DNA from: an uncultured Opitutia bacterium
Lineage (GTDB): Bacteria; Verrucomicrobiota; Verrucomicrobiia; Opitutales; UBA953
Direction of reading: 5' to 3'
DNA length: 7,269 nucleotides
Assembly: GCA_903879465.1 (NCBI GenBank)
Contig: CAIRLQ010000210.1
Span: forward strand, 1-7,269
The first letter of the stretch is position 1. Each line of letters begins with the position of its first letter. A model generated the notes under the pieces. The model ran no database searches and had not been told where the DNA came from. It saw nothing but the letters and a program-made list of their open reading frames with translations. This document shows positions 6,909-7,269 of the stretch, one piece after another. The position numbers and the translations under genes were made by a program.

Positions 6909-7269
6909 TCAGCGACTCTGGGCGAGTCGGGCGAGGGCGGTGTCATTTTCCGAGGGAAGCTGCTTCAGGGCCACCCCCGCCTGTTCTTGGCCGGTGAGAA
7001 CCTCCGTCAGATTCATGCGCTGACGTAGTTCGCCTAAGTGCGACCGATCGTTGTCCTGGCCCGAGAGTTCATAGATTACCAAGCGCCAGGCATAGGCGGT
7101 GGCGAGGTTCACGCCCGTCGTGGTGCCGCTCTCGTAGTGCTCGGCGAGCAACTGCATGGCGACGGTGTCGCGCTTCAAGGCGGCTTGCGTGTAGTAATCG
7201 ATGGCCAACCGAAAGTTCTGCGTGAAACCTGGATGGCCTTCCTCGTAGGCCTCGCCGAGCATCCGGAGG
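6909..7269 (-). CDS. Sel1-repeat (TPR-like) protein, C-terminal part
   Basis: The reading frame is open to the right window edge, so the start of this gene lies outside; only about the last 119 residues are visible. They contain Sel1-type helical repeats: the end of one repeat (LGEAYEEGHPG), a full one (LAIDYYTQAALKRDTVAMQLLAEHYESG) with the usual alanine, tyrosine and glycine spacing, and the start of another (VNLATAYAWRLVIYE). The remaining about 55 residues are a helical tail with LRQRMNLTEVLTGQEQAGV, like the ending of many Sel1 proteins. Such repeats form scaffolds for protein-protein contacts; no enzymatic motif is visible and the partner cannot be inferred. Location in the cell cannot be judged because the N-terminus is missing. 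The gene ends 52 bases before mfd on the same strand and could be the first gene of the same transcript. A general TPR protein is the main alternative label. Confidence 0.85.
   Translation of the reverse strand, partial: LRMLGEAYEEGHPGFTQNFRLAIDYYTQAALKRDTVAMQLLAEHYESGTTTGVNLATAYAWRLVIYELSGQDNDRSHLGELRQRMNLTEVLTGQEQAGVALKQLPSENDTALARLAQSR

Noticed and set aside
1..7269. Possibility of a defence system, mobile element or biosynthetic cluster
   Set aside because: All five genes belong to recognisable housekeeping or common families, with no transposase, integrase, toxin-antitoxin pair, repeat array, tRNA or change of composition to suggest an acquired region.

Overview
The window is an ordinary-looking, gene-dense stretch of a high-GC bacterial chromosome (estimated by eye at a little over 60% G+C). 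It holds five protein-coding genes, two of them cut by the window edges, and almost no intergenic DNA. I see no RNA genes, insertion sequences, CRISPR arrays or long repeats. The organism is most likely a member of Verrucomicrobiota, perhaps Opitutales. I base that on the style of the Mfd protein (the ELADGD...VH, LP.RESHLL.RY and GGGGWEKSR stretches) and on a SurA-like gene directly after mfd. This is recollection of family patterns, not a search result, so it is tentative.

Layout: positions 1-1038 on the plus strand carry the last 345 residues of EttA, an ABC-F ATPase that acts on the ribosome. Everything else is on the minus strand and is read from right to left. At the right edge (7269-6909) is the C-terminal end of a Sel1-repeat protein. 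After a 52-base gap comes a complete mfd (6856-3623, 1077 aa), the transcription-repair coupling factor. Its stop codon overlaps the start of a gene for an exported SurA/PpiC-like protein (3626-2544, 360 aa). One base after that gene ends, malQ begins (2542-1028, 504 aa; 4-alpha-glucanotransferase, GH77). malQ and ettA converge and their coding regions overlap tail to tail by 11 bases.

mfd, the SurA-like gene and malQ are very probably one transcript with coupled translation, and the Sel1 gene may head the same unit. Their products act in different processes: rescue of stalled RNA polymerase with recruitment of excision repair, envelope protein folding, and maltodextrin/glycogen metabolism. 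The arrangement looks like housekeeping genes packed together rather than one pathway. I found no convincing evidence of an undescribed biological system. The points most worth a second look are the SurA-like protein, whose parvulin domain lacks the usual histidines, the coupled gene junctions, and a small inverted repeat abutting the mfd start codon.
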